Assembly: GCF_017255415.1 (NCBI RefSeq)
Contig: NZ_JAFJZZ010000001.1
Location: 62,001-126,000 of the forward strand
DNA: 64,000 nt
Source of the DNA: Clostridium aminobutyricum
GTDB taxonomy: Bacteria; Bacillota; Clostridia; Peptostreptococcales; Anaerovoracaceae
Direction of reading: 5' to 3'
Position numbers and translations under genes: made by a program. Below the pieces are notes generated by a model that was given only the letters and a program-made list of their open reading frames with translations, did not search any database and had not been told where the DNA came from. Positions 51,731 through 59,816 of the stretch are shown here, piece by piece. Numbering within the stretch: the stretch's first letter is position 1; the number at the start of each line of letters is the position of its first letter.

Positions 51731-51922
51731 ATGAAAATGACTACAGAAGACTATCTAAAAAAGGCTTTATTGGATACACAGGAACGAGTTCGTGATTTCA
51801 TGGATATTTCTTATGAAGTGAAAAACCCCGAAGTCAAACAATTTCTCCGTGAATATGCTGCAACAGAAGGCCTTCATGCACAGGAGCTCAAAGATTATCT
51901 TGAAACCGGCAAAGTACGATAG
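51731..51922 (+). CDS. Small ferritin-like/coat-type protein
   Basis: A 63-residue helical protein from the ATG at 51731, after GGAGGTAA. It has a helix pair with E-x-x-x-H (T-E-G-L-H-A-Q-E-L) typical of half a ferritin-like or spore-coat (CotF-like) fold. Family assignment is tentative. A terminator follows at 51969. Confidence 0.55.
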   Translation: MKMTTEDYLKKALLDTQERVRDFMDISYEVKNPEVKQFLREYAATEGLHAQELKDYLETGKVR

Positions 51923-51968
51923 AGAAGTTACTAGAACAATCAACAATAAAAAATACTGAATCGATAAA

Positions 51969-51996
51969 CCTTAGAGTATTACTCCAAGGTTTTTTC
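51969..51996 (+). terminator. Intrinsic terminator
   Basis: CCTTAGAGT and ACTCCAAGG form a 9-bp stem with one mismatch, followed by six T. Confidence 0.7.
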
Positions 51997-52036
51997 ATAA
52001 AAAAACGCTCACTTGTTAGGTGAGCGTGATATTTAA

Positions 52037-52147
52037 TTAGAAACGGCGCCTGCAACAGCAATCACGGGGTTCGCAGCAACAATTTCCTCCGCCGCCACGA
52101 TTAGTTCCCCAAAGAGCTAATAATACAAGCCATATACCAGGATACAT
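52037..52147 (-). CDS. 36-residue Cys-rich mini-protein
   Basis: A minus-strand ORF after GGGGGTG. It has a hydrophobic N-terminus (MYPGIWLVLLALW), then G-G-G-G-N-C-C-C-E-P-R-D-C-C-C-R-R-R-F, with six Cys in two triplets. The signal-like start and Cys triplets suggest a membrane-bound metal-binding or spore-coat peptide. No homolog is recognised. Confidence 0.55.
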   Translation of the reverse strand: MYPGIWLVLLALWGTNRGGGGNCCCEPRDCCCRRRF

Positions 52148-52267
52148 AAAAGCACCCCCTTCCATTGTTCATTTTATATTATGCAATATGTGTTAAATGG
52201 TGATTTAGGTGGACATGACGAATACCCTCAAATGATTTGGTTAGGCTAATGGCAAGGAGGTGATATC

Positions 52268-52462
52268 ATGTACGATAATATGGATTTAGGCAACATGAAG
52301 TCAAGAGATATTGGGAATTTAACATCAAAGACTCTTATAGATCTTGGCAAGCAGGTTGTTACCGACGGAAACCCTAATCAGGAAGTGGACTATGGGGATT
52401 TACCATCCAGAAGATTAGCCGATCTTGGAAAGCAAGTTGTCATAAATCAGTTAAATCAATAG
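52268..52462 (+). CDS. Small protein with repeated DLGKQV motif
   Basis: A 64-residue hydrophilic protein after AAGGAGGTGA. It contains two L-I/A-D-L-G-K-Q-V-V units (residues ~29 and ~51), each preceded by a Ser-Arg/Ser-Lys pair, and Y-G-D-L-P-S-R-R. The 48-residue product at 47843 is related. It is probably a structural, maybe spore-related, protein. A strong terminator follows. Confidence 0.6.
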   Translation: MYDNMDLGNMKSRDIGNLTSKTLIDLGKQVVTDGNPNQEVDYGDLPSRRLADLGKQVVINQLNQ

Positions 52463-52486
52463 GTTATACAAAAACCTGAATGAGAT

Positions 52487-52522
52487 AAACCCCTTTAGAA
52501 GTGAGCTTCTAAGGGGTTTTTT
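52487..52522 (+). terminator. Intrinsic terminator
   Basis: AAACCCCTTTAGAAG (52487-52501) pairs with CTTCTAAGGGGTTT (52506-52519) around a 4-base loop, then T. Confidence 0.92.
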
Positions 52523-52583
52523 TAATCAAATAATTGCACGCTCTCTTTATAAAAATGATATAATAACATAATTGTTTAAATTC

Positions 52584-52637
52584 AGCGTTGCTGTAAGAAA
52601 CGTTCATTGAATCACACTGCGACGCTGCTTGTGTGAT
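52584..52637 (+). repeat. Structured repeat, copy 2
   Basis: Hairpin 1 is AGCGTT/AACGTT (52584-52589 with 52599-52604). Hairpin 2 is ATCACAC/GTGTGAT (52611-52617 with 52631-52637). Base pairs differ from copy 1 by compensating changes. It lies 43 bases before the SMR transporter gene. Confidence 0.6.
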
Positions 52638-52679
52638 AGAATAAAAAATCAGGATGAAGAATATAAGAGGAAACGAGTT

Positions 52680-53009
52680 ATGGGATATTTATATTTAGGC
52701 TTAGCTATCGTCGGAGAATTGATCGGAACTACATTTTTAAAGTACTCGGAAGGATATACGAAATTGATTCCTTCTATCGTAAGTATTCTATCCTACGCTT
52801 TTTGCTTTTATATATTTTCCAAATCCCTTCTAATGAACATCCATTTAAGTGTTGCTTATGCAACTTGGTCTGCGGTTGGTTTAATTATAACGACGTTGAT
52901 TTCTATTTTGATCTTTAAAGAAGGGATCACCTTTGCAGGCGTCATCGCTATAGTTATGATAACCATAGGCGTTATTATCCTAAACCTTTATGGAACACCT
53001 TCTCACTAA
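52680..53009 (+). CDS. Small multidrug resistance (SMR/EmrE-like) transporter
   Basis: A 109-residue protein with four membrane segments and the SMR markers: the catalytic-type Glu in GELIGTTFLK (about residue 13), AYATWSAVG and a late I-x-x-GV-I-x-L-N. It should act as a dimer, exchanging protons for cationic compounds or guanidinium. The start at 52680 follows GAGGAAA. The nearby structured repeat may be its regulatory leader. Confidence 0.9.
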   Translation: MGYLYLGLAIVGELIGTTFLKYSEGYTKLIPSIVSILSYAFCFYIFSKSLLMNIHLSVAYATWSAVGLIITTLISILIFKEGITFAGVIAIVMITIGVIILNLYGTPSH

Positions 53010-53014
53010 TGCCT

Positions 53015-53482
53015 TTATTCGGTTTCGTAAGGCCAATTGATAATGCCTCCAAAATCGTATATATTGCTGTATCCCATGTCCGCTAATTTTTGAGCCGCTT
53101 GCTTACTGCGGCTGCCGCTTCGGCAATACACTAAAATTGTGTCTTCAGGCGATAAACCGGCGGCAGATACGCTTTCTTCATCAATCGTTTCATTTGGCAG
53201 AAGAACGGCGTTGGGAATATGTTGAGCGTTGTATTCGTCTTGCCGACGTACATCAACGACGATTGCTTCTTTGTTATCCTCCATTATATCCTTTGCTTCC
53301 TCTGGGGTAATGGTTTTAAATGAAGTGGCAGCAATAGATTTAGAACTTGAAGTTTCCATTTGATAATCATTGCCGCACGTATTATCAAAATTGATTTCTT
53401 TTAACGGGTCATTGCTTCTCCTGCAACCTGTAAAAATTAAGATTACAATTAAGCCTGATACTAAAATTATACCTTTCAACAT
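53015..53482 (-). CDS. Rhodanese-domain lipoprotein
   Basis: A 155-residue protein with a lipoprotein signal (ILIFTGC) and one rhodanese domain (about residues 55-152). The active-site loop is C-R-S-G-S-R, with Cys at about residue 119. It should carry a sulfane sulfur outside the membrane. It converges on the SMR gene and starts after AAAGGAG. Confidence 0.88.
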   Translation of the reverse strand: MLKGIILVSGLIVILIFTGCRRSNDPLKEINFDNTCGNDYQMETSSSKSIAATSFKTITPEEAKDIMEDNKEAIVVDVRRQDEYNAQHIPNAVLLPNETIDEESVSAAGLSPEDTILVYCRSGSRSKQAAQKLADMGYSNIYDFGGIINWPYETE

Positions 53483-53648
53483 TTCGGAGCTCCTTTCTGA
53501 TCTAATAGTATGATAGGTTATTCATGTCTCCAAGAACAATGTGTAAGCTCCTTCTATTATGCACTGAAATTTCCGATTTTTCAATCCAAACACATTAAAG
53601 TCATAGGTGTCATATAATGAAAACGATATATGAAAGGAGAGAATCAGA

Positions 53649-54050
53649 TTGGAAACAAGCGTACCGCAAAAACTGGAAGTCTATATTAATGCGGAGCTGG
53701 AGAAGGCAGCACTTTATCGAGAACTTGCTAAAATCGCTCCCAGTGAGACTGCTCGAAAAATTCTTTTAGAATTTGCCAATGATGGTCAGTTTCATTTAGA
53801 TGAATTTAAACGGATTTATCGTTCTATGACAGGAAACAGTTATAATCCGGAGGTACAGCCGGTTTATCTAACAAAACCCTATCAGGACATATTAGGGAAG
53901 TTGGTGCTGGACGAAAGCGGAGACTTTCGCAAATATGAGGAACAGTATCTAGATACTTCTCAAAATTCACCTCTAAAAAACGCGTATTATCGGGCAAAGA
54001 CCGATTCAAATGTACACGCATTAAGGCTTTTGTACTTACTTAGTGAATGA
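53649..54050 (+). CDS. Ferritin-like (rubrerythrin-related) protein
   Basis: A 133-residue helical protein with a TTG start after AAGGAGAG. It has ferritin-like helices, E-L-x-K-A-x-L-Y-R-E-L and the E-F-A-N-D-G-Q-F-H-L-D-E-F metal-ligand stretch; helices 3-4 are less clear. It may bind a di-iron centre and act in peroxide defence or as a coat component. It is monocistronic. Confidence 0.7.
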   Translation: METSVPQKLEVYINAELEKAALYRELAKIAPSETARKILLEFANDGQFHLDEFKRIYRSMTGNSYNPEVQPVYLTKPYQDILGKLVLDESGDFRKYEEQYLDTSQNSPLKNAYYRAKTDSNVHALRLLYLLSE

Positions 54051-54220
54051 ACTCAATTCATAAAATACCATGTGTGAAACGAGCACATGGTATTTTTATG
54101 GAATCAAGCGGGGTTGCGGAGCCGCAAATCAGGTAATATTTTGTTTATCGAATACTAGTTGACAATTTATCGAACTGATAGTACGATAATCGTAATAAAA
54201 GTTTTGAAATGGAGTATAGG

Positions 54221-54850
54221 ATGAGAAAAAAAAGAAATGCTTTAATTCAGTTTAATCGCCACTATATCTTAGAGGCCTCAAAACAATTATTTCTGGAAAA
54301 GGGTATAGAAAAGACCACCGTAGATGATATTGCAAAGCTCGCCGATTGCAGCAAGTCCACCATTTATGTGTATTTCAAAAGCAAAGAAGAAATTTTTAAT
54401 TATATTGTCTATGAGTATATGTCTGTATTAAGACAGGGCATAGAGGACAGTATTCAGTCTTCCGCAGAATTTATCGAATGCTATTATGCTATTTGCAGGA
54501 AAATGGTCGACTTTCGAAATCAATATCCGATGTATTTTGAGAGCATATTGGCTGAAATCAGTGTTCAATCAGAAGATTTTGAGCAGCAGCCTATTTTAAA
54601 AGACATTCACAGGGTTGGTGAAGAGATCAATAGTAGCCTTGAAAATTTTATACGTAAGGCTATAGAAGACGGTCATCTTCGTTCAGAGCTTGATCCGCTG
54701 CTAACGGTATTTTCTTTGTGGGGAAGTATTTGCGGGATTATTTCTCTTGCTGACAAGAAAAGAAAATATTTTGAATCAGACTTAAACCTTGATAAACAGA
54801 AGTTTTTAGAGTACAGCTTTGAACTATTATTAAGTTGCTTATTAAAATAA
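54221..54850 (+). CDS. TetR/AcrR family transcriptional regulator
   Basis: A 209-residue regulator from the ATG at 54221, 6 bases after GGAG. The HTH is canonical (I-x-K-T-T-V-D-D-I-A-K-L-A-D-C-S-K-S-T-I-Y-V-Y-F-K-S-K). The C-terminal domain is helical. It precedes the FMN-binding and EFR1 genes by 18 bases on the same strand, so it probably controls them as an autoregulated operon. Confidence 0.92.
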   Translation: MRKKRNALIQFNRHYILEASKQLFLEKGIEKTTVDDIAKLADCSKSTIYVYFKSKEEIFNYIVYEYMSVLRQGIEDSIQSSAEFIECYYAICRKMVDFRNQYPMYFESILAEISVQSEDFEQQPILKDIHRVGEEINSSLENFIRKAIEDGHLRSELDPLLTVFSLWGSICGIISLADKKRKYFESDLNLDKQKFLEYSFELLLSCLLK

Positions 54851-54868
54851 AAATAGTGGGGAAAGAGG

Positions 54869-55285
54869 ATGAGTGATAAGAAAAAAATAATGACGAGCGT
54901 CATAGCAGTCATTGTCATTGCAGGACTTCTTGTATCCTTGGGCTATTTGGCGGGTGTTGCTAGATATAAAACAGAGGTAAAAGCACTCACTTTTGCCGAA
55001 GTAGAGCTGAGTCAAATCCCGGATGGAGACTATGAAGGAAGCTGCGATGTAGGTTTGATCGCTGCCAAGGTAAAAGTGGATGTAAAAGAGGGGCAAATAC
55101 AGCACATTGATTTGTTAGAACATAAGAATGGAAGAGGCGAAGCAGCAGAAGCGATTATAGACGATATCGTCCGCCGGCAAAAAATTGATGTAGACGCTAT
55201 AAGTGGAGCTACGAATTCAAGTAAAGTGATTAAAAAAGCAGTTGAAAATGCATTGGAAAGTGCGAAAGGAGGTACATCTGAATGA
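54869..55285 (+). CDS. Membrane-anchored FMN-binding domain protein
   Basis: A 138-residue protein with one N-terminal membrane segment (residues 8-28) and an extracytoplasmic FMN-binding domain of the RnfG/NqrC type. The D-A-I-S-G-A-T-N-S-S motif (about residues 108-117) holds the Thr to which FMN is attached by ApbE-type transferases. It overlaps the EFR1 gene by 4 bases, suggesting electron flow from that ferredoxin-flavodoxin to outside flavin. Confidence 0.88.
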   Translation: MSDKKKIMTSVIAVIVIAGLLVSLGYLAGVARYKTEVKALTFAEVELSQIPDGDYEGSCDVGLIAAKVKVDVKEGQIQHIDLLEHKNGRGEAAEAIIDDIVRRQKIDVDAISGATNSSKVIKKAVENALESAKGGTSE

Positions 55286-56049
55286 TTTATTATTTTTCAG
55301 CTACCGGAAACAGTAAAGTTGCAGCCGAACGGCTGGCCGAGAAGACAGGAGAAGAATGTCTTTCTATTTCAGAACTTCTCAAGGAAGGTAAGTATTGCTA
55401 TTCTGCCCATGAAAATGAACGCATCGGATTTGTCTTTCCGACTTATTTCTATGGAGTGCCGACCGTTGTGATCGATTTCATAGAGAAACTGGAACTGCAA
55501 AATATACAGGGGTCGTATTTCTATCTCGTTTTGACTTGCGGCGGTTCCACCGGGGAAGCCGGAAACGCGTTCGAGAGGATGCTCGCACAAAAGGGGTATG
55601 TATTAAGTGCTCAATATTCTGTTAAAATGCCTGATAATTATGTTCCAATTTTTAAGATTCCAGCTCCGGAAAAGCTGGAGGAACTGAATCGACAGGCAGA
55701 CCAGCAGATCGAAGACGTGTGTGAGCAAGTGGTACGACGAACCGCAGGGGATAGAAATAAACTCAAAGGATTCGCTTCTGCACCAATGACAAAATTCCTG
55801 TATCCTCTTTATGAAAAGGGGAGAAAGACGAAAAAATTCTATGTTACGGAAGTCTGTTCTCATTGCGGACTTTGTCAAGCCGTATGTCCCTGTCAGGCGA
55901 TTCAGATGGCAGAAGGAAAGCCGCATTGGACAAAAGAACGCTGTTCGCTTTGCCTCGGCTGTTTGCACCGATGTCCTGTAGCTGCTATACAATACGGAAA
56001 GAGTACGGAAAAGAAGGGGAGATACCTTCATCCAAAGGCACATTTATAA
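55282..56049 (+). CDS. EFR1-family ferredoxin-flavodoxin
   Basis: A 255-residue protein: an N-terminal flavodoxin-like domain (S-A-T-G-N-S loop at residues 6-11, aromatic Y-F-Y-G near 57) and a C-terminal double [4Fe-4S] ferredoxin (CSHCGLCQAVCP and CSLCLGCLHRCP near 195 and 222). EFR1 proteins carry electrons in anaerobes. The gene is fused translationally to the FMN-binding protein gene and converges on a DMT permease. Confidence 0.9.
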   Translation: MIYYFSATGNSKVAAERLAEKTGEECLSISELLKEGKYCYSAHENERIGFVFPTYFYGVPTVVIDFIEKLELQNIQGSYFYLVLTCGGSTGEAGNAFERMLAQKGYVLSAQYSVKMPDNYVPIFKIPAPEKLEELNRQADQQIEDVCEQVVRRTAGDRNKLKGFASAPMTKFLYPLYEKGRKTKKFYVTEVCSHCGLCQAVCPCQAIQMAEGKPHWTKERCSLCLGCLHRCPVAAIQYGKSTEKKGRYLHPKAHL

Positions 56050-57003
56050 ATCCACTTCCAAAACCGGTCGACTTGCGGCAGTAGATTGACAAATACAAAC
56101 TCCCAGGATGATGATCAATGCGGTAAGCAGTTTTACAGGCTGTAATGGCTCGTGTAAAATAAGCACTGCCAGAATGATCGAAAAAGCCGGAACCAAATTG
56201 ACAAATATAGAAGAACGGCTGGGGCCGATCTGTTTAATGGCAATTTGCTGAAATAAATAGCCTATCACCGAAGGGAATATCGCCATATAAAGAACCCCGA
56301 GCCAAGCACTGAAGGGTATTTCAGGCAGGAATATCCAAGGTCTTTCATAGAGCACAAAAGGAAACAGCATAATATCGCATACGATAAAGCTGTAATAGGT
56401 AAGTTGGAGCGGAGGAATCAGGCTTCCTTTTACCTTGCTGAAAACGCTATAGGCCGCCCAGCAAATGACGGCTAAAAGCATTAGGATATCGCCGTTATTA
56501 AAATCGAAATTTTTCAGCACTTCCATATGACCGCCGGATATGGTTAAGACGACTCCGGAGAATGAAATCAAGATGCCGAATAGGTGCTTCAACGGTATTT
56601 TTTGCGAAAGTGCAATGGCAGCGATGAGTACGGTAACGATAGGATTCATCGCTCCGATAATGGAAGAATTGATGGCAGTGGTATATTTTAGGGATGTAAA
56701 AAAAAGAACGTGATAGCCAAACATTCCGATGCTTCCCGTAAATAAAAAAATAGGTAAATGCTGCTTACTTAGCTTAAAAGAATCTGTCAGGGCTTTATTA
56801 TTTCTATGCCTTACCACAAAATATAAAATGAGAGAGGCGAAGAAAAAACGCAAGAAGGTCAACGAAAATACCGGGATATATGGAATGCAAAACTTTCCGG
56901 CGATAAAAGCGCCTGACCAAAAGACGGCGCATATGACCATGCCAAAATAGATTGTATAATCTTTCTTTGAATGTTGCTCGAATAAATTTGATTCTGTGTT
57001 CAT
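56044..57003 (-). CDS. EamA/DMT-superfamily permease
   Basis: A 319-residue protein with ten membrane segments arranged as two EamA halves. The first half includes A-x-F-W-S-G-A-F-I-A-G-K, and the second includes L-M-L-L-A-V-I-C-W-A-A-Y-S-V-F-S-K. EamA proteins export amino acids or small metabolites. The gene overlaps the EFR1 gene by 6 bases tail to tail. The substrate is unknown. Confidence 0.92.
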   Translation of the reverse strand: MNTESNLFEQHSKKDYTIYFGMVICAVFWSGAFIAGKFCIPYIPVFSLTFLRFFFASLILYFVVRHRNNKALTDSFKLSKQHLPIFLFTGSIGMFGYHVLFFTSLKYTTAINSSIIGAMNPIVTVLIAAIALSQKIPLKHLFGILISFSGVVLTISGGHMEVLKNFDFNNGDILMLLAVICWAAYSVFSKVKGSLIPPLQLTYYSFIVCDIMLFPFVLYERPWIFLPEIPFSAWLGVLYMAIFPSVIGYLFQQIAIKQIGPSRSSIFVNLVPAFSIILAVLILHEPLQPVKLLTALIIILGVCICQSTAASRPVLEVDL

Positions 57004-57214
57004 TGATGTCTCCGGTTTCTATTCAGATGGTTATAAAATGTTAGTACATACTATCATAAATACAGGGAATGGTAAATATTTCAGAAAGTCTTTAGAATAT
57101 ACAGATTATTAAACAAAAAGTGCTGCAAGAGCTGTACTTTAATAGCAGGGGTATGATATCTTACTATATGAAAGATATTTTAAAAGAATGAATCAAAAGG
57201 AGTAGAGTTTAAAT

Positions 57215-57655
57215 ATGATTATAGCAGTGGTGGACGGACAAGGCGGGGGAATCGGAAAGGCTATTGTAGAGAAAGTTAAGGCAGGTTTCCCGAAAACGGT
57301 TGTTTATGCACTTGGAACCAATTCGGTTGCGACAGGTCAGATGCTGAGGGCCGGTGCAGATGAAGGAGCTACGGGCGAAAATGCAATTGTGCACAATATG
57401 AAGCGCGTAGACGTAGTGGTCGGTGTAATCGGTATATTGAACGCAAACTCTATGATGGGGGAATTGACTCCGAAGATGGCTGAAGCCATCGGAAGCAGCC
57501 CGGCACAGAAGATTTTGCTTCCTTTAAACCGATGCCATATACATGTAGTCAGTGTGAAAGAGCTTTCAATCGGTCAACATATTGACAATGCTGTTTTAGC
57601 CATTAAAGAATATATCCAAGCAAACGCAGGCAGTGAAGACTGCCGGCCTGTATAA
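57215..57655 (+). CDS. DUF3842 family protein
   Basis: A 146-residue protein with the DUF3842 pattern: a Rossmann-like start V-V-D-G-Q-G-G-G-I-G-K, an A-L-G-T-N strand, then G-A-D-E-G-A-T-G-E-N-A and L-P-L-N-R-C. It may bind a nucleotide, but no function is known. It follows AAAAGGAG and is closed by a terminator at 57671. Confidence 0.9.
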   Translation: MIIAVVDGQGGGIGKAIVEKVKAGFPKTVVYALGTNSVATGQMLRAGADEGATGENAIVHNMKRVDVVVGVIGILNANSMMGELTPKMAEAIGSSPAQKILLPLNRCHIHVVSVKELSIGQHIDNAVLAIKEYIQANAGSEDCRPV

Positions 57656-57670
57656 TAGAACAACAGTAAA

Positions 57671-57708
57671 AATGCCGGAGCACTTATAAAGGCTCCGGCA
57701 TTTTTTAT
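57671..57708. terminator. Intrinsic terminator between convergent genes
   Basis: AATGCCGGAGC (57671-57681) pairs with GCTCCGGCATT (57692-57702), followed by T. Confidence 0.92.
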
Positions 57709-57713
57709 ACCAT

Positions 57714-59306
57714 TTATTTCTGAACTTGTTCGATGAATTCATCGTAAGTGCATATTTTATCTACGATGCTGCCATCTTCCTGAATTTCAATGATTCTGTT
57801 TGCGATAGTCTGAATGAATTCGTGGTCATGAGAAGCAAACAGTAAGTTCCCCTTAAAGTCAATCAAACCGTTGTTTAATGCGGTGATGGATTCCAGGTCT
57901 AAATGGTTGGTTGGCTGATCTAGCACAAGAATGTTAGAGCCGAACAACATCATTCTGGAAAGCATGCAGCGAACTTTTTCTCCTCCGGAAAGAACCTTTA
58001 CAGGCTTGTATACATCATCTCCGGAGAATAGCATTCTGCCTAAGAAGCCTCGAAGGAATGTTTCTGTCGTTTCTGTTGTGAATTGACCTAACCACTTGAT
58101 GATACCCAGGTCACAGTCATCAAAGAATTCAGAGTTTTCTCGCGGAAAGTAGGATTGAGAAGTGCTGACACCCCACTTGAAGGTACCTGAATCCGGCTCC
58201 ATCTCTTCCATTAAGATTTTGAATAGTGTTGTATTGGCGATTTCGTTTTCACCGACGAATGCAATTTTATCTCCCTTATTTAATCTAAAGGAAACATTAT
58301 CTAGCACCTTTACGCCGTCAATGGTCTTTGTAATGCCTTCTATAGTAAGAAGCTCTTTACCTGCTTCACGGTCCATCTGGAATCCAACATAAGGGTATCT
58401 TCTGGAGGAAGCCGGCATTTCATCTACCGTTAGCTTTTCAATCAGCTTTCTTCTGGAAGTCGCCTGCTTAGACTTGGATTTGTTGGCGGAGAATCGCTGA
58501 ATAAATGCCTGCAGATCTTTAATCTTATCTTCTGCTTTTTTATTCTGATCTTTAATCATTCGCTGAATCAGCTGAGAAGATTCATACCAGAATTCGTAGT
58601 TACCTACATACATCTTAATCTTGCCGTAGTCTACATCGACGATATTGGTACAAACAGTATTTAAAAAATGTCTATCGTGAGAAACAACCAACATCGTACC
58701 TGTATAGTCGAGCAGGAAGTCTTCCAACCAATTAATCGCTAAAATATCAAGACCGTTCGTCGGTTCGTCCAATAAGATGATTTCCGGCTTGCCGAACAAC
58801 GCCTGTGCAAGCAATACCTTTACCTTTTCTTTTTCAGTCAGGCTGCCCATCGGACTATAGAGGATGTCCAAAGAAAGGCCCAGACCTTGCATTAATCGAC
58901 CGGCATCGGACTCTGCTTCCCAACCATCCAATTCAGCAAATTCACCTTCCAATTCGGACGCTCGGATTCCATCTTCATCGGTGAAATCTTCTTTTGCATA
59001 AATAGCTTCTTTTTCAATCGTGATTTCGTAGAGTCTAGGATTCCCTTGGATAATGGTGTCCAGAACATTGAATTCGTCAAAAGCAAAGTGATCTTGCTTC
59101 AATACGGACATTCTCATATCCTTCCCGGTTGTGACACTTCCGGTGGTAGGATCTAAGTCTCCCGAAATAATTTTTAAGAAAGTGGACTTTCCGGCACCGT
59201 TGGCACCGATAATGCCGTAACAGTTACCGGGTGTAAACTTCAGATCTACATCTTTAAACAATGTAGTGCCGCTAAAGTTCATGCTAACATTTGTTACATT
59301 AATCAT
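57714..59306 (-). CDS. ABC-F family ATPase (YbiT/YkpA-like)
   Basis: A 530-residue protein with two ABC domains in tandem and no membrane segment. I choose the ATG at 59306 (MINVTNVSM), after AAGGAG. Walker A is GANGAGKST in domain 1 and GENEIANTT in domain 2, the latter degenerate. LTEKEKVKV and LSGGEKVRC are the signatures, with LLDEPTNGLD and VLDQPTNHLD following. ABC-F proteins act on the ribosome, here perhaps in translation quality or antibiotic tolerance. The variant P-loop in domain 2 is a feature of the YbiT/YkpA group. Confidence 0.92.
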   Translation of the reverse strand: MINVTNVSMNFSGTTLFKDVDLKFTPGNCYGIIGANGAGKSTFLKIISGDLDPTTGSVTTGKDMRMSVLKQDHFAFDEFNVLDTIIQGNPRLYEITIEKEAIYAKEDFTDEDGIRASELEGEFAELDGWEAESDAGRLMQGLGLSLDILYSPMGSLTEKEKVKVLLAQALFGKPEIILLDEPTNGLDILAINWLEDFLLDYTGTMLVVSHDRHFLNTVCTNIVDVDYGKIKMYVGNYEFWYESSQLIQRMIKDQNKKAEDKIKDLQAFIQRFSANKSKSKQATSRRKLIEKLTVDEMPASSRRYPYVGFQMDREAGKELLTIEGITKTIDGVKVLDNVSFRLNKGDKIAFVGENEIANTTLFKILMEEMEPDSGTFKWGVSTSQSYFPRENSEFFDDCDLGIIKWLGQFTTETTETFLRGFLGRMLFSGDDVYKPVKVLSGGEKVRCMLSRMMLFGSNILVLDQPTNHLDLESITALNNGLIDFKGNLLFASHDHEFIQTIANRIIEIQEDGSIVDKICTYDEFIEQVQK

Positions 59307-59561
59307 ATTAAAATTGTTCTCCTTTATATACAGTACTGAAAATTTCAGTAAAAATAAAATTTCAGTATTAAAATTATTGCCGCGTAAAAAACACAAGTCC
59401 ATATATTATACAAAAAATATTAGAATTAGTCAATCAATAAACCTATAGACAGGTACAGAGCCTTTTCGCTATAAGCCTTTTGGAATAGACAATCCATAAT
59501 CAGACGGTCCTTGAAATTTTGAGAATGGCGTAACAAAAAAATAATTTTAAAAAGAGAAGAA

Positions 59562-59591
59562 TTGACAATACATACAAGCTTGTAGTAATAT
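59562..59591 (+). promoter_or_regulatory. Promoter of the exchanger operon
   Basis: TTGACA (59562-59567) is followed 17-18 bases later by an AT-rich -10 (TAATAT at 59586-59591). Confidence 0.5.
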
Positions 59592-59599
59592 AGTAGTGT

Positions 59600-59692
59600 T
59601 AAAAGGGAGTAGTTGAGATTACAAAGTCAACATACCGATAGTTTAAAATTATCTGGCTTTGGAGCCTATTTAGGTAACGAGACTTTTAACAT
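59600..59692 (+). promoter_or_regulatory. yybP-ykoY family (manganese) riboswitch
   Basis: The conserved parts are visible: GGGAGTAG near 59604, the paired stretch GTCAACATACCG, GGCTTTGGAGCC at 59655-59666 and AACGAGAC near 59676-59683. Members bind Mn2+ and switch on exporters. Here the following gene is a cation exchanger. Confidence 0.85.
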
Positions 59693-59731
59693 AGCTCTAG
59701 GAAGAGAGTTATGTTAAGAGTCTTTTTTTTG
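59683..59731 (+). terminator. Expression-platform terminator of the yybP-ykoY riboswitch
   Basis: CTTTTAACATAGCTCT pairs with AGAGTTATGTTAAGAG and is followed by TTTTTTTT. Transcription reaches the exchanger only if this stem is not formed. Confidence 0.82.
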
Positions 59732-59816
59732 TTATAGGTAGATCGTCTGCATCCTTCGATTTTCGCAAAAGAAAGTCGTCATAAATGAGTTGCTTGAATT
59801 AAGAGGAGGAAAGACT

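Noticed and set aside
51162-52637. Guanidine-II (mini-ykkC) riboswitches
   Set aside because: The hairpin loops lack the ACGR sequence that defines that class, although an SMR gene follows one copy.
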